From Roseomonas sp. AR75 (GTDB lineage: Bacteria; Pseudomonadota; Alphaproteobacteria; Acetobacterales; Acetobacteraceae), in contig NZ_STGB01000004.1 of the NCBI RefSeq assembly GCF_005222815.1, positions 744,001 to 808,000 on the forward strand: a DNA stretch of 64,000 nt. The letters are read 5' to 3'. Shown here one piece after another: positions 43,069 through 51,153 of this stretch (its first letter is position 1; the number at the start of each line of letters is the position of its first letter). The translations under genes were made by a program, and so were the position numbers. The notes under the pieces were generated by a model. It saw only the letters and a program-made list of their open reading frames with translations. It had not been told where the DNA came from and made no database searches.

Positions 43069-43872
43069 ATGCGCCGCATCCTGCCGCTGCTGGCGGCCCT
43101 GCTCATGACGACGCCCGCGGCCGCGCAGGACCCGCTGCGCCTGCTCGCCGCGGGATCGCTGCGCGCCGCGCTGGAGGAAGTCGCGCAGGCCTTCCGCGAG
43201 GCGGGCGGCGGCGCGGTGACGACGGTGTTCGCGCCTTCCGGCCTGCTGCGCGACCGGATCGCGGGCGGCGAGGCGGCGGATGTCTTCGCCTCGGCCAACA
43301 TGGCGCATCCGCTGGCGCTGGCGCGGGCACGCGGCCTGCCGGTGGTGCTGTTCGCACGCAACCGGCTCTGCGCCCTGGCGCGTCCGCACCTGGTGCTGAC
43401 GCCCGACACGCTGCTGGAGGCGATGCTCAATCCCACCGTGCGGCTCGGCATCTCCACGCCGCGCGCCGATCCTTCGGGCGACTATGCCGTGGCAAGCTTC
43501 GCGCGCGCGAATGCGCTCCTGCCCGGTGCCGAGGAGGCGCTGCTGGCCAAGGCGCTGCGCCTGACGGGCGGCCCGGACAGCCCGGCGCCGCCGGCCGGGC
43601 GGAACCTCTACGCCTGGGTGCTGGAGAACCAGGCCGACCTGTTCCTGACCTATTGCACCAACGCCGTGGCCGCCGCGTCCGAATCTCCCGGCGCGCGCAT
43701 CGTGCCGCTGCCGGAGGCGCTGGCGGTGGGCGCCGACTACGGCCTGGTGGTGCTGGGCGATCGCCCGGCGGCGGCACGGCTGGGCCTGTTCATTCTCTCG
43801 CCGCAAGGGCAGATCGTCCTCGCCCGCCACGGCTTCGAAGCGCCGACCCTGCCGAAGGAACCCCTGCCATGA
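43069..43872 (+). CDS. Molybdate/tungstate-binding periplasmic protein (ModA-like)
   Basis: A 267-residue exported receptor. Signal MRRILPLLAALLMTTPAAAQ is followed by LRLLAAGSLRAALEEVAQAF, FAPSGLLRDRIAGGEAADVFASA and DPSGDYAVASF, matching ModA/WtpA-type oxyanion receptors rather than TupA. It presumably feeds TupBC. GGGGAG lies 9 nt before the ATG. It overlaps the molbindin gene by 4 bp. Confidence 0.87.
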   Translation: MRRILPLLAALLMTTPAAAQDPLRLLAAGSLRAALEEVAQAFREAGGGAVTTVFAPSGLLRDRIAGGEAADVFASANMAHPLALARARGLPVVLFARNRLCALARPHLVLTPDTLLEAMLNPTVRLGISTPRADPSGDYAVASFARANALLPGAEEALLAKALRLTGGPDSPAPPAGRNLYAWVLENQADLFLTYCTNAVAAASESPGARIVPLPEALAVGADYGLVVLGDRPAAARLGLFILSPQGQIVLARHGFEAPTLPKEPLP

Positions 43873-44078
43873 AGCTGTCCGCCCGCAACGTGCTGCCCGG
43901 CACCGTCGTCGAGGTGATCAAGGGCCAGACCACCGCGCATGTCCGCATCAAGCTCTCGGGCGGCGAGGTGGTGACCTCCGCCATCACCAACGAGGCGGTG
44001 GACGCGCTGGGGCTGAAGGTCGGCGAGAAGGCCTATGCCGTGGTGAAGGCCTCCGACGTGATGGTGGGCAAGGATTGA
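43869..44078 (+). CDS. Molbindin (Mop/TOBE domain protein)
   Basis: A 69-residue single Mop domain: MKLSARNVLPGTVVEVIKGQT, VRIKLSGGEVVTSAIT, and KAYAVVKASDVMVGKD are all classic molbindin elements. Such proteins form hexamers that bind and store molybdate or tungstate in the cytoplasm. Overlaps with modA (4 bp) and with the next gene (1 bp, TGATG) show tight coupling. Confidence 0.93.
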   Translation: MKLSARNVLPGTVVEVIKGQTTAHVRIKLSGGEVVTSAITNEAVDALGLKVGEKAYAVVKASDVMVGKD

Positions 44079-45112
44079 TGCGCCGCCGCGCGCTGCTCGC
44101 CGCGCCCGCGGTCCTGCTCGCCGAGGAAGCGCGGGTGGCACGCGAGGTGGCGGATGCCACCGGCCGGCGCATCGCCGTGCCGGACCGCGTGACGCGCGTG
44201 TTCCCGGCCGGACCGCCGGCGGCCATCCTGACCTACACGCTGGCGCCGGAGGTGCTGGCGGGCTGGCCCGCACGGCCGCCGCGGCAGCATGAGGCGATCT
44301 TCATGGAGCCGCGCGCCGCGGCGCTGCCGGAGATCGGGCGGCTGACCGGGCGCGACAACACCGCGAACCTGGAGGCCGTGCTGGCCGCGCGCCCGGACCT
44401 GGTGCTGGACTACGGCTCCGTCGCGCCCGTGTACGTGCAGCTCGCAGAGCGCGTGCAGGCGCAGACCGGCGTCCCGACTCTGCTGCTGGATGGCGGGCTG
44501 GCGAAGATCCCGGAGACCTATCTGCAACTCGGCGCGATCCTGGGGCGCGAGCCCGCCGGCGAGGAACGCGCCAACATCGCCGACATGATCCTGACCGAAG
44601 CGCGGCAGGCTGCTGCAAGGCTTGAGGCGCGGGGACGCCCGCGCGTGTTCTACGCGCGCGGCCCGCGCGGCACGCAGACCGGCCTGCGCGGCTCGATCAA
44701 CACCGAGATCATCGAATTCGCCGGCGCGGAGAACGTCGCGGCGGGACCACCGGGCGCGCGGGGCCTCGCACAGATCTCGCCGGAGCAGGTGCTGGTCTGG
44801 GACCCGGACTGGGTGATCTCGATCGACCCGGCCTTCATCCGGCATGCCAAGTCCGACCCGATCTGGAGAACCCTGCGCGCGGTGCGCGAGGGACGCATCG
44901 TGCAGGCGCCGAACACGCCCTTCGGCTGGGTCGATTTCCCGCCCGCGGTGAACCGCCTGCTCGGGCTGATGTGGCTGCCGGCGCTGTTCGGCGTGGAGCC
45001 CGGCGACACGCTCGCCGCGCGCGTCGAGGCCTTCCATGCGCTGTTCTACCATCGGCGCCCGACCGCGGCGCAGGTGAAGGAACTGCTGGCGAGCGCCTTC
45101 CCGACCGCATGA
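44078..45112 (+). CDS. Type II ABC transporter substrate-binding protein (MolA/FepB-like)
   Basis: A 344-residue receptor of the BtuF/FepB/MolA class. The leader is short (MRRRALLAAPAVLLA). The body has the cluster motifs VLAARPDLVLDYG and INTEIIEFAGAENVA, with IWRTLRAVREGRIVQAP in the C-lobe. By itself it could bind a siderophore or haem, but its position in a molybdate/tungstate operon suggests the oxyanion, as in MolABC. ATG at 44078 is chosen over the adjacent TTG at 44075. Confidence 0.85.
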   Translation: MRRRALLAAPAVLLAEEARVAREVADATGRRIAVPDRVTRVFPAGPPAAILTYTLAPEVLAGWPARPPRQHEAIFMEPRAAALPEIGRLTGRDNTANLEAVLAARPDLVLDYGSVAPVYVQLAERVQAQTGVPTLLLDGGLAKIPETYLQLGAILGREPAGEERANIADMILTEARQAAARLEARGRPRVFYARGPRGTQTGLRGSINTEIIEFAGAENVAAGPPGARGLAQISPEQVLVWDPDWVISIDPAFIRHAKSDPIWRTLRAVREGRIVQAPNTPFGWVDFPPAVNRLLGLMWLPALFGVEPGDTLAARVEAFHALFYHRRPTAAQVKELLASAFPTA

Positions 45113-46113
45113 GGGGCGTGCTCGCCTGGGGGCTGGCGTTGGGGGCGCTGCTGCTGGCGGTGCTGGGCGCGCTCTCGGTCGGCCGCTTCCCGATCTCGGC
45201 GGGCGATTTTCTGCGCCTGCTGGGAGGCGGCGGCGCGGGCGTGGATCCCGCGGCCGCGGCGGTGTTCTGGAACATCCGTGCGCCGCGCGTCGCGGGCGCG
45301 ATGCTGGTGGGCGCGGCGCTGGCCGGCGCCGGCGCGGCCTTCCAGGCAATGTTCCGCAACCCGCTCGCCTCGCCCGACCTGCTCGGCGTCTCGGCCGGCG
45401 CGTCGCTCGGCGCGGTGCTCGGCATCTTCCTCGGCCTGCCGGTAGCGGGCGTGCAGGGCGCGGCCTTCGCGGGCGGGCTGGCGGCGGTGGCGGGCGTGGC
45501 GGCGCTGGCGCGGAGCGTGCGCGCGGAAGGCGGCGATCCGCTGCTGGTGCTGGTGCTGGCCGGCATCGCGCTGGGCGCGCTGGTCGGTGCGATGATCAGC
45601 CTGCTGAAGGTCTTCGCCGATCCCTACAACGAATTGCCGGCGATCACCTTCTGGCTGCTCGGCACGCTGTCGGGCGCGAATGCGGGCGACGTGCTGGCGG
45701 CGGGAGGGCCGGCGCTGGCCGGCGTGGCGCTGCTGGTTGCGCTGCGCTGGCGGCTGAACCTGCTGACCCTGTCGGAGGACGAGGCGCGCGCGCTCGGCGT
45801 GGCGACCGGGCCATTGCGCGCCGCGGCAATCGGCGGCGCGACGCTGGCGACGGCGGCGGTGACGGCGCTGGCCGGGGCGGTGGGCTGGATCGGGCTGGTC
45901 GTGCCGCATGCGGCGCGGCTGCTCGGCGGGCCGGAGTTGTCGCGGCTGATCCCGCTCTCGATGCTGTTGGGCGCGGCCTTCCTGCTGGCCGTGGACACGC
46001 TGGCGCGCAACGCGGCGCGCACCGAGGTGCCGCTCGGCATCCTGACGGCGATGCTGGGGACGCCGCTGTTCATCTGGCTGCTGGCGACGGCGAGCCGGCG
46101 GGGGGCGGGATGA
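45109..46113 (+). CDS. FecCD/MolB-type ABC transporter permease
   Basis: A 334-residue permease with about ten helices. WNIRAPRVAGAMLVGAALAGAGAAFQAMFRNPLASPDLLGVSAGAS is the FecCD signature region, and GWIGLVVPHAARLLGGPE is the second hallmark. This is the BtuC-type (type II) importer fold, distinct from TupB. It overlaps its receptor and ATPase genes by 4 bp on each side. Confidence 0.94.
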   Translation: MRGVLAWGLALGALLLAVLGALSVGRFPISAGDFLRLLGGGGAGVDPAAAAVFWNIRAPRVAGAMLVGAALAGAGAAFQAMFRNPLASPDLLGVSAGASLGAVLGIFLGLPVAGVQGAAFAGGLAAVAGVAALARSVRAEGGDPLLVLVLAGIALGALVGAMISLLKVFADPYNELPAITFWLLGTLSGANAGDVLAAGGPALAGVALLVALRWRLNLLTLSEDEARALGVATGPLRAAAIGGATLATAAVTALAGAVGWIGLVVPHAARLLGGPELSRLIPLSMLLGAAFLLAVDTLARNAARTEVPLGILTAMLGTPLFIWLLATASRRGAG

Positions 46114-46898
46114 GCCCGCTCGCCTGCGAGGGCCTCGCCATCGGCCATGGTCGGCGCGTGGTAGCGCGGGACGTGACGCTGGCGCTGGAACGCGGGACGG
46201 TCACGGTGCTGCTCGGGCCGAATGGCGGCGGCAAGACGACGCTGCTGCGGACGCTGCTCGGGCTGATCCGGCCGCTCGCCGGGCGGGTGACGCTGGATGG
46301 CGTGGACCTTGCCGCGCTGTCGCGCACCGAGGTCGCGCGACGCATCGCCTATGTGCCACAGGCCGCACCGGGCGGCTTCGCCTATCGCGTGCTGGATGCC
46401 GTCGCGATGGGGCGTGCCGCGCATCTGCCGCTGCTCGCCGCACCTGGCCCGCGCGACTTCGAGGCGGCGCGCGCGGCGCTGGCGAGGCTCGGGATGGAGT
46501 CCTTCGCCGAGCGCAAGGTCACGCAGCTCTCCGGCGGTGAGCGCCAGAAGGTGCTGATCGCGCGCGCGCTGGCGCAGGCGGCGCCGGTGCTGGTCATGGA
46601 CGAGCCGGCGGCGAGCCTCGACTTCGGCAACCAGGCGCTCCTGCTGCGCGAGGCGCGGCGGCTGGCGGAAGGCGGCCATGCGGTGCTGATGACCACGCAC
46701 CATCCCGACCACGCCTTCCTCGTCGCCGATCGCGTCGCGCTGCTGCACGAGGGCGGGTTGGACGGCCCTGCCCCGCCGGCCGAGCTCATCACGGAAGCTC
46801 GGCTGCGCGCCATCTACGGCGTGCCGGCGGCCATCGGCACGCTGGCGACGCCGGCCGGCGCGCGGGTGGTCTGCGCGCCGCTGCTGGGGGATGGTTGA
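46110..46898 (+). CDS. FecE/MolC-type ABC transporter ATPase
   Basis: A 262-residue ATPase with Walker A GPNGGGKTT, signature LSGGERQKVLIARALAQ, Walker B VLVMDEPAASLDFGNQ and H-loop MTTHHPDHAF. It belongs to the FecE/FhuC/BtuD/MolC group. It ends the molybdate/tungstate run; the next gene starts 24 bp later with a different theme. Confidence 0.94.
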   Translation: MSPLACEGLAIGHGRRVVARDVTLALERGTVTVLLGPNGGGKTTLLRTLLGLIRPLAGRVTLDGVDLAALSRTEVARRIAYVPQAAPGGFAYRVLDAVAMGRAAHLPLLAAPGPRDFEAARAALARLGMESFAERKVTQLSGGERQKVLIARALAQAAPVLVMDEPAASLDFGNQALLLREARRLAEGGHAVLMTTHHPDHAFLVADRVALLHEGGLDGPAPPAELITEARLRAIYGVPAAIGTLATPAGARVVCAPLLGDG

Positions 46899-46922
46899 CC
46901 CGCCCCGCAAGGCAGCCGAACC

Positions 46923-48053
46923 ATGCGCGGCATGGAGACTCAGGATTTCGACGCGATCGTCATCGGCGCCGGCATGGCCGGGGCCACCACGGCGGCGCAT
47001 CTCGCCACGAGCCATCGCGTGGCCTTGCTGGAAGCCGAGGAGAGCGCGGGCTATCACTCCACCGGCCGTTCCGCCGCGCTGTGGATCGGCAATTACGGCG
47101 GGCCGGATGCGCGCGCGCTGACGCTGGCCTCCCGCGCCTTCTTCGAGAACCCCTGGCCCGGCTTCGCCGCCGCGCCGCTGCTGGCGCCGCGCCCGGTGAT
47201 CAACCTGGCGCCGGAGAGCCAGCGCGCGCATCTGGAAGCGATGATCGCGGAGGGCACGGGCATCGAGCCCATCCCGGTCGAAGAGGTGGCGCGCATGGTG
47301 CCCGCGCTGCGGCGCGGTTACGCCGTCGCCGCCTCCATCGAGCGCGACGCCTTCGAGATCGACGTCGCCAACCTCCACCAAGGCTTTTTGAACGTTGTCC
47401 GCAAGTCCGGAGGCGTGCTCGCGCTGCGCAATCGCGCAGGGCGGATCGAGCGGCGCAGCGGCGCGTGGGAGGCGGAGACGTCCTCCGGCGCTGTGTTCCG
47501 CGCGCCGGTGGTGGTGGACGCCGCCGGCGCCTGGGGCGACGAGGTCGCGGCGATCGCGGGCGTCGGGCGCATCGGACTGCAGCCGAAGCGACGCACCGCG
47601 CTGATCGTCGATCCCGGTCAATACGACTGCACGACCTGGCCGCTGCTCGGCGACGCCGACCACACCTGGTACGTGCGCGCGGAGGCACGGCGAAAGCTGA
47701 TGGTCTCGCCCGCCGACGAGACGGACATGGACCCGCACGACGTGCAGCCGGACGAACTCGACATCGCCATCGCCGTCGAGCGCATGCAGGAAGCGCTGGA
47801 CATCCCCGTGAACCGCATCGAGCATCGCTGGGCAGGACTGCGCAGCTTCACGCCGGACCGCTCGCTGGCGATCGGGGCGGATGCCGGGGCGCCGGGCTTT
47901 TTCTGGATGATCGGCCAGGGCGGCTTCGGCATCCAGACCTCGCCGGCGGCCGGCGCGCTGATCGCTTCGCTGGTGCGCGGCGACGATCCAGGTCCGCTGG
48001 CGCCTGTCGTGCCGATGGTGGATCCCAACCGCTTCCGGAGAACCCGCGCATGA
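46923..48053 (+). CDS. FAD-dependent amino acid/amine oxidoreductase (DAO family)
   Basis: A 376-residue flavoprotein. DAIVIGAGMAGATTAAHLATSHRVALLEAEE is the FAD-binding fold, and the C-terminal WAGLRSFTPDRSLAIGADAGAPGFFWMIGQGGFGIQTSPAAG is the typical DAO end. It would oxidise a D-amino acid, glycine or an N-methyl amino acid. It overlaps the dehydratase gene by 4 bp, so the two probably act on related substrates. Confidence 0.88.
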   Translation: MRGMETQDFDAIVIGAGMAGATTAAHLATSHRVALLEAEESAGYHSTGRSAALWIGNYGGPDARALTLASRAFFENPWPGFAAAPLLAPRPVINLAPESQRAHLEAMIAEGTGIEPIPVEEVARMVPALRRGYAVAASIERDAFEIDVANLHQGFLNVVRKSGGVLALRNRAGRIERRSGAWEAETSSGAVFRAPVVVDAAGAWGDEVAAIAGVGRIGLQPKRRTALIVDPGQYDCTTWPLLGDADHTWYVRAEARRKLMVSPADETDMDPHDVQPDELDIAIAVERMQEALDIPVNRIEHRWAGLRSFTPDRSLAIGADAGAPGFFWMIGQGGFGIQTSPAAGALIASLVRGDDPGPLAPVVPMVDPNRFRRTRA

Positions 48054-49024
48054 CGCTGCCGAGCCATGACGATGTGCGCGAAGCCGCCGCGCGCATCGCG
48101 CCGCACATCATCCGCACGCCGATGCTGCGCCACCGCCTGCTGGACGAGATCGCAGGCGGCACCATCCTGGTGAAGCCGGAGCCGCTGCAGCGCACCGGCA
48201 GCTTCAAGCTGCGCGGTGCGACGAACGCCGCGCTGAAGCTCGACCCCGCGCTGCGCGCCGCCGGCGTCGTCACGCATTCCTCGGGCAATCACGGCCAGGC
48301 GACGGCCTGCGCCGCGGCGATGCTGGGCATGCCCGCGCTGATCGCGATGCCGATGGATGCGCCCGCGATCAAGGTGGAGAGCACGAAACGCTGGGGTGCG
48401 GAGATCACCTTCTTCGACCGCAAGACCACCGACCGCGAGACGCTGGCGCAGAGGCTCGCGGCCGAGCGCGGCGGCACCGTGCTGCCGCCTTTCGACCACC
48501 CCGACGTCATCGCAGGCCAGGGCACGTTGGCGCTTGAATTGTTCGAGGATGCCGCCGCGGCGGGGTTCACGCTGGACGCGCTGGCTGTCTGCACCGGCGG
48601 TGGCGGGCTGATCGCCGGCTGCGCGCTGGCCGCGGAGGGCGCCTCGCCCGGCACGCAGGTCTGGGCGGTGGAGCCGGAGGGCTGGGACGACACGAAGCGG
48701 AGCCTGGAAGCCGGCGCGCGCATCGCCAATGACGGGCAGGGCGAGACGATCTGCGACGCGCTGCTCTCGCTGCGGCCGGGCGAGATCACCTTCGCGGTAA
48801 ACCGCCCGCGCCTGACCGGCGGCGTTGTCGTCACGCGCGCCGAGGTGTTCCGCGCGATGCGCTTCGCCTTCGAGCACCTGAAGATCGTGGCCGAGCCAGG
48901 CGGCGCGGTGGCGCTGGCCGCGGTGCTGGCCGGCAGACTGGATACGAAAGACCGTACGGTCGGCGTGGTCGTCAGTGGCGGCAACGTGGACCCGGCGGTC
49001 TTCGCCGAGGCGCTCGCCGCCTGA
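48050..49024 (+). CDS. Threonine/serine dehydratase-like PLP enzyme
   Basis: A 324-residue fold-type II PLP enzyme. The PLP lysine motif is QRTGSFKLRGA, and SSGNHGQATA and VCTGGGGLIAGCALA bind the cofactor phosphate. There is no C-terminal ACT domain, so it resembles catabolic threonine dehydratase, serine racemase or hydroxyaspartate dehydratase. It deaminates or racemises a hydroxy amino acid. Coupled to the FAD oxidoreductase gene by a 4-bp overlap. Confidence 0.9.
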   Translation: MTLPSHDDVREAAARIAPHIIRTPMLRHRLLDEIAGGTILVKPEPLQRTGSFKLRGATNAALKLDPALRAAGVVTHSSGNHGQATACAAAMLGMPALIAMPMDAPAIKVESTKRWGAEITFFDRKTTDRETLAQRLAAERGGTVLPPFDHPDVIAGQGTLALELFEDAAAAGFTLDALAVCTGGGGLIAGCALAAEGASPGTQVWAVEPEGWDDTKRSLEAGARIANDGQGETICDALLSLRPGEITFAVNRPRLTGGVVVTRAEVFRAMRFAFEHLKIVAEPGGAVALAAVLAGRLDTKDRTVGVVVSGGNVDPAVFAEALAA

Positions 49025-49167
49025 ACACCGCACAATGTCCGACCGACGGAGTTCTGTGCGGATTTGTAAGGACGGTACGATTACAACCATTGCTCGATTG
49101 AACACACGCGCAGATTTTTGAACCTTGGGCCCGCGCGGATCGAAGGGCGCGCGAGGCGAGGCAGGGC

Positions 49168-49401
49168 ATGCGTGACAGGCGTTGGTCGAAGTCGTACCCC
49201 GCACAGGGGCTGGGTTTGACGGGCGAGGAGATCGAGACGGTACTGCGGATGTATCGACTCCCGCCGGAAGAACTCGGGGCCGATGACCTCTCGGCCGGCT
49301 CGGCACCCTTCGAGAGGCTGCTACTCGAGGAACACCACAGGTTGCATATCTGGGCGCTCGGCGTTCTGGACGCCGAGCGTACCGGGCCAGTGATGCGGTA
49401 G
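49168..49401 (+). CDS. Small hypothetical protein
   Basis: A 77-residue soluble protein with LTGEEIETVLRMYRLPPEEL and an acidic/helical second half (FERLLLEEHHRLHIWALGVLDAE). No family is recognised. GAGGCGAGGCAGG precedes the ATG. It has 143 bp of relatively A/T-rich DNA upstream (no assigned promoter) and a strong terminator downstream, so it looks like an independent transcription unit. Confidence 0.6.
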   Translation: MRDRRWSKSYPAQGLGLTGEEIETVLRMYRLPPEELGADDLSAGSAPFERLLLEEHHRLHIWALGVLDAERTGPVMR

Positions 49402-49427
49402 CCGCACTCCGCTACCGCAGATCTGAC

Positions 49428-49466
49428 GACGGCGGCGGGGCATCACCCCGCCGCCGTCCGCTTTTT
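49428..49466 (+). terminator. Strong rho-independent terminator
   Basis: GACGGCGGCGGGG (49428-49440) pairs perfectly over 13 bp with CCCCGCCGCCGTC (49446-49458) around a 5-nt loop, followed by CGCTTTTT. It ends the 77-residue gene's transcript and lies exactly between that gene and the convergent small repeat-protein gene. Another inverted repeat GCGGTAG/CTACCGC (49395-49418) covers the stop codon. Confidence 0.88.
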
Positions 49467-49663
49467 CAGGGACCGGCCATCCCTCCGCGCTCGCTGCACG
49501 CCCAGCCATGGCCGTGCACCAGTCCGTCGTCATGCGCTTCCTCGATGATGCGCGTGGCCTCGCGCGGCGCCAGGCCGCGCAGGATGTCGCCGACCGAGGG
49601 CGGCGGCTCCGTCGCCCAGCCGTGCGAATGCACCAGGCCGTCATCGTGCTGGTCGTGGTTCAT
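49466..49663 (-). CDS. Small His-rich protein with duplicated HDDGLVHxHGWA motif
   Basis: A 65-residue protein made of two copies of one motif, HDDGLVHSHGWA (residues 6-17) and HDDGLVHGHGWA (near 44-55), separated by VGDILRGLAPREATRIIEEA. Histidine and aspartate spacing suggests metal or nucleotide binding, but no family is recognised. AAGGAA precedes the ATG. It follows the isocitrate lyase gene by 26 bp and is probably cotranscribed with it. Confidence 0.65.
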   Translation of the reverse strand: MNHDQHDDGLVHSHGWATEPPPSVGDILRGLAPREATRIIEEAHDDGLVHGHGWACSERGGMAGP

Positions 49664-49689
49664 GGCGTCGTTCCTTCTGCCGGACGTGG

Positions 49690-51006
49690 TCAGTGGGCGT
49701 GCTCGAACTGCGCGGCCTCGGTGGAGGTCGCGAGCGCGGTGGTGCTGGCGGTGCCGCCGGAGGCCGCAGTCGCCACCGCATCGAAATAGCCGACGCCGAC
49801 CTCGCGCTGGTGGCGCACGGCGGTGAAGCCCTCGGCCTCGGCGCCGAATTCCGCCTGCTGCAACTCGGAGTAGGCGCCCATGCCGCGCTCGGCATAGCCG
49901 CGCGCCAGCTTGAACATGCTGAGGTTCAGGCTGTGGAAGCCGGCCAACGTGACGAACTGGAACTTGTAGCCCATCGCGCCGAGCTCGCGCTGGAACCGCG
50001 TGGCGGCGTCCACGCCCATCTTGCGCTGCCAGTTGAAGCTGGGCGAGCAGTTGTAGGCGAGCATCTTGCCCGGGAAGTCGCGCTGGACCGCCTCGGCGAA
50101 GTCGCGCGCATCCCGCAGGTCGGGGTCCGACGTCTCCCACCACAGCAGGTCGGCATAGGGCGCATAAGCCAGGCTGCGGGCGATGGCGTATTGCTTGCCC
50201 ATGCCGGGCCGGATGCGGAAGAAGCCCTCGGACGTGCGCTCACCCGTCAGGAATCGGCGGTCGCGCTCGTCCACGTCGGCCGTGAGGAGCTGCGCGCTTT
50301 CCGCATCGGTGCGGCACAGAAGCACGGTCGGCACGCCCTCCACGTCGGCGGCGAGCCGCGCGGCGTTCAGCGTGCGGATGTGCTGCTGGATCGGCACCAG
50401 CACCTTGCCGCCGAGATGGCCGCACTTCTTCTCCGACGAGAGCTGGTCCTCGAAATGCACGCCGGCGGCGCCGGCCTCGATCATGTGGCGCATCAGCTCG
50501 AAGGCGTTGAGCGCACCGCCGAAGCCGGCCTCCGCATCGGCCACGATCGGCGCCATCCAGTGGGTCTGGTCGCCCTTGCCTTCCTGCACCGCGATCTGGT
50601 CGCAGCGGCGCAGCGCGTTGTTGATGCGGCGCACGACGTTGGGCACGGAATCGACGGGGTAGAGCGACTGGTCCGGATACATCTCGCCGCCGGTGTTCGC
50701 ATCCGCCGCGACCTGCCAGCCGGAGAGGTAGATCGCCTTCAGCCCGGCCTTCACCTGCTGCACCGCCTGCATGCCGGTGAGCGCGCCGAGCGTGTTCAAG
50801 AAGGGCTCGGTCTTGAGCAGCTGCCACAGGCGGCGCGCGCCCATGTCGGCCAGCGTGTGCTGCACGCGGAAACTGCCCGCGAGGCGCGCGACGTCCTCCG
50901 GCGTGTAGTCGCGGCGGATGCCGTCGAAGCGGCCCGGCATGGGCGCGCCGCCGCCGAAACCGGCACCATCGGGGGCAAGAAGGGGAGAAGGCGTGTGACG
51001 GGTCAT
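49690..51006 (-). CDS. aceA: Isocitrate lyase
   Basis: A 438-residue glyoxylate-shunt enzyme cleaving isocitrate to glyoxylate and succinate. The active-site signature is SSEKKCGHLGGK (Cys near residue 195), with GGEMYPDQSLYP, VPTVLLCRTDAESA and SPSFNW also present. AAGGAG lies 6 nt before the ATG at 51006. It is divergent from the ScfR/RamB-type regulator with 147 bp between starts, the arrangement seen for acetate-responsive control. Confidence 0.97.
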   Translation of the reverse strand: MTRHTPSPLLAPDGAGFGGGAPMPGRFDGIRRDYTPEDVARLAGSFRVQHTLADMGARRLWQLLKTEPFLNTLGALTGMQAVQQVKAGLKAIYLSGWQVAADANTGGEMYPDQSLYPVDSVPNVVRRINNALRRCDQIAVQEGKGDQTHWMAPIVADAEAGFGGALNAFELMRHMIEAGAAGVHFEDQLSSEKKCGHLGGKVLVPIQQHIRTLNAARLAADVEGVPTVLLCRTDAESAQLLTADVDERDRRFLTGERTSEGFFRIRPGMGKQYAIARSLAYAPYADLLWWETSDPDLRDARDFAEAVQRDFPGKMLAYNCSPSFNWQRKMGVDAATRFQRELGAMGYKFQFVTLAGFHSLNLSMFKLARGYAERGMGAYSELQQAEFGAEAEGFTAVRHQREVGVGYFDAVATAASGGTASTTALATSTEAAQFEHAH

Positions 51007-51104
51007 TGGTGCTCCTTGCCGCGCTTCCTCGTCCGCGGCTCTCGTCAATAATTCACATTGCGCTGCCGAAGTTCAGGGGGAATCCTGGGTGCGGAGCGGC
51101 AAGC

Positions 51105-51122
51105 CTGTGACGGTTTTCACAG
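51105..51122. promoter_or_regulatory. Inverted-repeat operator between aceA and its regulator
   Basis: CTGTGA (51105-51110) and TCACAG (51117-51122) are perfect 6-bp arms with a 6-bp spacer. The right arm covers the predicted -35 of the regulator gene, which would allow autoregulation. Confidence 0.5.
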
Positions 51123-51144
51123 ACGCCGGCCGCGAAACTGTAAA
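51116..51144 (+). promoter_or_regulatory. Possible promoter of the ScfR/RamB-type gene
   Basis: TTCACA (5/6 to -35) is followed after 17 bp by TGTAAA (4/6 to -10). The -10 sits only 9 bp before the ATG and overlaps the AAAGGA ribosome-like site, so this promoter would give a nearly leaderless mRNA; the call is weak. Confidence 0.35.
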
Positions 51145-51153
51145 GGATGACAC

